Positions 61,347-64,000 of a stretch of DNA of 64,000 nt are shown piece by piece. Within the stretch, counting starts at the first letter, position 1, and each line of letters opens with the position of its first letter. The translations under genes and the position numbers were made by a program. The stretch covers positions 1 through 64,000 of the forward strand of contig JAEXGT010000016.1 in NCBI GenBank assembly GCA_023450615.1, read 5' to 3'. A model generated the notes under the pieces. That model ran no database searches and had not been told where the DNA came from. It worked only from the letters and a program-made list of their open reading frames with translations. This DNA is from Pseudomonadota bacterium. Lineage in GTDB: Bacteria; Pseudomonadota; Alphaproteobacteria; Rhizobiales; Beijerinckiaceae.

Positions 61347-62918
61347 TCACTTCTTTCTGGGCGTCCGCTTCGCGCGCTTCGTCTCAGGAAGAACCTGATC
61401 GGCCTTCGCCATGTCCGCCCAGGGATCCCGTTTAAGGGATGCCAGGCGCTTGCCCAGGTTCTTGACCGTGAAGCCGTTCGGCTTCAGGTCGGGCGAAAGC
61501 TCCTCCCATGCGACCGGCGTTGCCACCGGTGCGCCGGGGCGGGAACGGGTGGAGTAGGGAGCGACAGCTGACGCCTCACGGTTGTTGCGAAGGTAATCGA
61601 TGAAGATCTTGCCGTGACGCTCATCCTTGACGGATGTGGTGGTGTAGCGACCCGGCTCATCCTTTGCCATCGCCTCGGCAAAACTGCGGGTGAATGTCAG
61701 CGCATCCTTCCATGACGCACTCGGCTTCAAAGGCACCACCACATGGAGCCCCTTGCCGCCTGTCGTCTTGACGAAGCTTTCGAGATTCTGCGCCTTCAGG
61801 CGTTCCCGAATGGCCAATACGCCTTCGATCACCTGGGGCCATTCCACGCCTTCGCCGGGATCGAGATCGAAGATCAGCCTGTCGGGTTTCTCCAGGTCGG
61901 CCAATGTCGCGCCCCACACGTGCATTTCGAGAACACCCGATTGCACAAGGGCGACGACGCCTTGAATGTCGCCGACGCTCAGGACTTCCAGCTTGCCCGA
62001 GGTGTCGGGCACCATGGTGTGATGGATCGCGTCATTCATGCCGGCCCAGGAGTGCCGCTGAACGAAACACTTCTTCTCCGCGCCCGAGGGGCAACGGATG
62101 AGGGTGAGGGGGCGATTGACGAGATGCGGCAGGAGCCAATCGGAAATGCCGACGTAGAATTCGGCCAGTTCCTGCTTGGTGAGCCCCTGGTCCTCCCACA
62201 GCACGCGCTCGGGATGGGACAGGGGAATGCCTGCAACCTCGACGTCCTCCGGCTTATTCGCTTTTGCCGATGATGATCGCTTGGTGCTGGTTGCGGGCTT
62301 CTTGGGCGAGGCCGCTGGCTTTTTCGATGCAGCTTGTTTCTTCGCGGCTTTTGCGGGCGCAATCTCTTCGATGGAGCGGCCGGACTTTACCGAGAGCGGC
62401 GCTTCCTGGAGAATGTCAGGGTCGTCTTCCGCCCGGGCATAATCATCCTCGGCTTTGATCAGGAGCCAAGATTCCTGCTTCTCGCGCGGGCGCTTGGCCA
62501 TGCGGATCAGATGCCATGCGCCCTTCAGCTTTTCGCCGTCCAGGCGGAAGGTGAGACGGCCCTTCTCATAGCTCTCGTGAGGATCGCCCTCCGGCTCCCA
62601 GGTGCCCCGGTCCCAGACCAGCACCGTGCCGCCGCCATATTGTCCTTCGGGAATTGTGCCCTCGAAATCCGCGTAGGAAAGCGGGTGGTCCTCGACATGG
62701 ACCGCGAGGCGCTTCTCGCCCTTCACGAGGCTGGGGCCCTTGGCAACGGCCCAGCTTTTCAGCGTGCCGTCGAGTTCCAGACGGAAATCGTAATGCAGGC
62801 GCGAGGCGTCGTGCTTCTGAATGACGAACGAGGAGCCTTTGCGCCGCGTTGCCTTGCCCTGCGGCTCAGAGGTCTTCGTGAAGTCGCGTTTGGCGCGATA
62901 GGATGCGAGCTTTGCCAT
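61347..62918 (-). CDS. LigD-like protein: phosphoesterase and polymerase domains, no ligase domain
   Basis: A 523-residue protein. Residues 1-175 form the 3'-phosphoesterase domain with His36, His42, Asp44, Arg46, His78 and Tyr82, matching the spacing of Pseudomonas LigD active-site residues. A Lys/Ala-rich linker (about 186-222) leads to the primase-polymerase domain at 228-500 with Asp351 and Asp353 (LIFDLDPGEG), His392 (GGKGLHVVV) and Asp441. The central ATP-dependent ligase domain of normal LigD is absent. It should clean and fill broken DNA ends and need a separate ligase. No Ku gene is seen in the window. Confidence 0.9.
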   Translation of the reverse strand: MAKLASYRAKRDFTKTSEPQGKATRRKGSSFVIQKHDASRLHYDFRLELDGTLKSWAVAKGPSLVKGEKRLAVHVEDHPLSYADFEGTIPEGQYGGGTVLVWDRGTWEPEGDPHESYEKGRLTFRLDGEKLKGAWHLIRMAKRPREKQESWLLIKAEDDYARAEDDPDILQEAPLSVKSGRSIEEIAPAKAAKKQAASKKPAASPKKPATSTKRSSSAKANKPEDVEVAGIPLSHPERVLWEDQGLTKQELAEFYVGISDWLLPHLVNRPLTLIRCPSGAEKKCFVQRHSWAGMNDAIHHTMVPDTSGKLEVLSVGDIQGVVALVQSGVLEMHVWGATLADLEKPDRLIFDLDPGEGVEWPQVIEGVLAIRERLKAQNLESFVKTTGGKGLHVVVPLKPSASWKDALTFTRSFAEAMAKDEPGRYTTTSVKDERHGKIFIDYLRNNREASAVAPYSTRSRPGAPVATPVAWEELSPDLKPNGFTVKNLGKRLASLKRDPWADMAKADQVLPETKRAKRTPRKK

Positions 62919-62957
62919 GGCGCAGAGTCAAGTCCGCGCCATGGATTTCGGTTCCGC

Positions 62958-64000
62958 TCAAGAGGCGAGGGGCTGGCTCTTTGCCTCGGCCTGCTTGCTC
63001 TCGGTCAGGAAGGCGGCAGCGATCAGGTCGCGGGTATAGGCCTCACGGGGACGCTCGAAGATTTCCTCCGCTGTTCCGCGCTCTACGACCTTGCCGGTTT
63101 TCATGACCATGATTTCGTCCGACAGGGCGCGGACGACTGCAAGGTCGTGGCTGATGAACACATAGGCCAAGCCGTGCGCCTTCTGCAGATTGCGAAGAAG
63201 CTCCACGATCTCCTTCTGAACCGAACAGTCGAGGGCCGAGGTCGGCTCGTCGAGCACCACCAGTTTCGGGTGCAGGATCATGGCGCGGGCGATGGCGATG
63301 CGCTGACGCTGGCCGCCCGAGAACTCGTGCGGGAAGCGGTTGCGCCAAGCCGGATCAAGCTGCACTTCCTCGAAAGCCTGGGCCGCACGGCGGTCGCGCT
63401 CCTTGCGGGAGATGCTCGGCTCATGGACCAGCAGGCCTTCGGTCACGATCTCACCCGCCGTCATGCGGGGGGAGAGGGAGCCGAAGGGATCCTGGAACAC
63501 GAGCTGCAGGTGACGGCGCAGCGGGCGCATGCCCGAGCGGTCGAGGGGCATGAGGTTGCGGTCCTCGAAACGCACCATGCCGGAGGCAGATTGCAGTTTC
63601 AGGATCGCGCGTCCGAGGGTGGATTTCCCGGAGCCGGATTCACCCACGACTCCCACCGTCTCGCCTGCACGAACGGTGAGGCTAACGTCATCGACAGCGC
63701 GCAGCACATGCGTTGCCTTGCCGAAGAAGTTTTTCTCAAGTGCGAACGTGACCTGGATGTTCTTCGCATCCAGAATGACAGGCGCATTCGCAGCTGCGGG
63801 CTCCTTGCGGCCGCGCGGCTCCGCATCGATGAGCATCTGTGTGTAGGGATGCTTCGGGGAGGCGAAGAGATCGGCGGTGCGTCCGCTTTCCACGACCTCG
63901 CCGCGTTTCATCACATAGGTATGGTCCGCGAAGCGGCGCACGATGCCGAGATCGTGAGTGATGAACACGATGGACATGCCGAGACGCTTTTGCAGGTCTC
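62958..64000 (-). CDS. Dual-ATPase peptide/oligopeptide ABC transporter protein, 5' partial
   Basis: The frame stays open to the window edge, so the N-terminus is missing. What remains starts in the first ABC domain after its Walker B (VFITHDLGIVRRF) and continues with the oligopeptide extension (HPYTQMLIDAEPRG). The second ABC domain is complete: Walker A GESGSGKST, signature SGGQRQRIAIARAM, Walker B LVVLDEPTSALD and the switch His in FISHDLAVV. Two fused ATPase domains of this type resemble YejF or GsiA, which energise peptide or glutathione import. The transport partners lie outside the window. Confidence 0.9.
   Translation of the reverse strand, partial: DLQKRLGMSIVFITHDLGIVRRFADHTYVMKRGEVVESGRTADLFASPKHPYTQMLIDAEPRGRKEPAAANAPVILDAKNIQVTFALEKNFFGKATHVLRAVDDVSLTVRAGETVGVVGESGSGKSTLGRAILKLQSASGMVRFEDRNLMPLDRSGMRPLRRHLQLVFQDPFGSLSPRMTAGEIVTEGLLVHEPSISRKERDRRAAQAFEEVQLDPAWRNRFPHEFSGGQRQRIAIARAMILHPKLVVLDEPTSALDCSVQKEIVELLRNLQKAHGLAYVFISHDLAVVRALSDEIMVMKTGKVVERGTAEEIFERPREAYTRDLIAAAFLTESKQAEAKSQPLAS

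Overview
The window looks like one contiguous piece of a GC-rich alphaproteobacterial chromosome. I see no insertion sequence, phage gene, CRISPR array, tRNA or rRNA gene. The gene set points to Rhizobiales: a soluble FixLJ oxygen sensor, a FixK-type regulator, ccoNOQP-ccoGHIS, hemN with FixK/Anr boxes, and a large glycogen/trehalose cluster with a DUF2934-like protein. A Microvirga, Methylobacterium or Bosea-like host is my guess, not something the sequence proves. No nif genes are present, so fix here means microaerobic respiration.

Layout. 1-6.8 kb (+): a multi-HAMP hybrid histidine kinase (5' end outside the window), a REC-PAS-kinase-REC hybrid and a DEDDh exonuclease, joined by ATGA overlaps. 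6.8-10.3 kb (-): fixL, fixJ, a stand-alone receiver and a FixK-like regulator. 10.4-21.0 kb (-): ccoNOQP, ccoGHIS, a CcoA-like copper importer coupled to ccoS, and hemN. Four FixK/FNR boxes (TTGA-N6-TCAA) sit before ccoN, ccoG, hemN and the stand-alone receiver. The likely circuit is FixL (heme PAS) to FixJ to FixK to oxidase, copper loading, heme supply and receiver-mediated feedback. 21.2-26.5 kb: an HtrA-like protein without catalytic residues, an aldo/keto reductase, an inositol-monophosphatase-like enzyme, two unknown proteins and serA with an unusual leader.

26.9-30.3 kb: a YbhP/YbhN/phospholipase-D group. 30.5-47 kb: DUF2934 protein, glgC-glgA (+) converging on glgX, glgB, a malQ-treY fusion and treZ (-), with a second glgA diverging from treZ. 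Together these cover glycogen synthesis, branching, debranching and conversion to trehalose. 47.4-57.4 kb: a LuxR-type response regulator, SelO, two small unknown proteins, an Mfd-like translocase, a small unknown protein, a PAS-PAS-GGDEF protein, a GreA/GreB-like factor and an EamA transporter. 57.5-64 kb: a thioesterase, an SMP-30 protein, a universal stress protein, PPK2, a glutathione transferase, a LigD-like protein with phosphoesterase and polymerase domains but no ligase domain, and a partial dual-ATPase ABC protein.

The observations most worth following are the CcoA-like importer inside the cco operon, the catalytically dead HtrA-like protein divergent from hemN, the FixK-box-controlled receiver next to fixLJ, the ligase-less LigD, the MalQ-TreY fusion, and the serA leader with an orphan terminator on the opposite strand.
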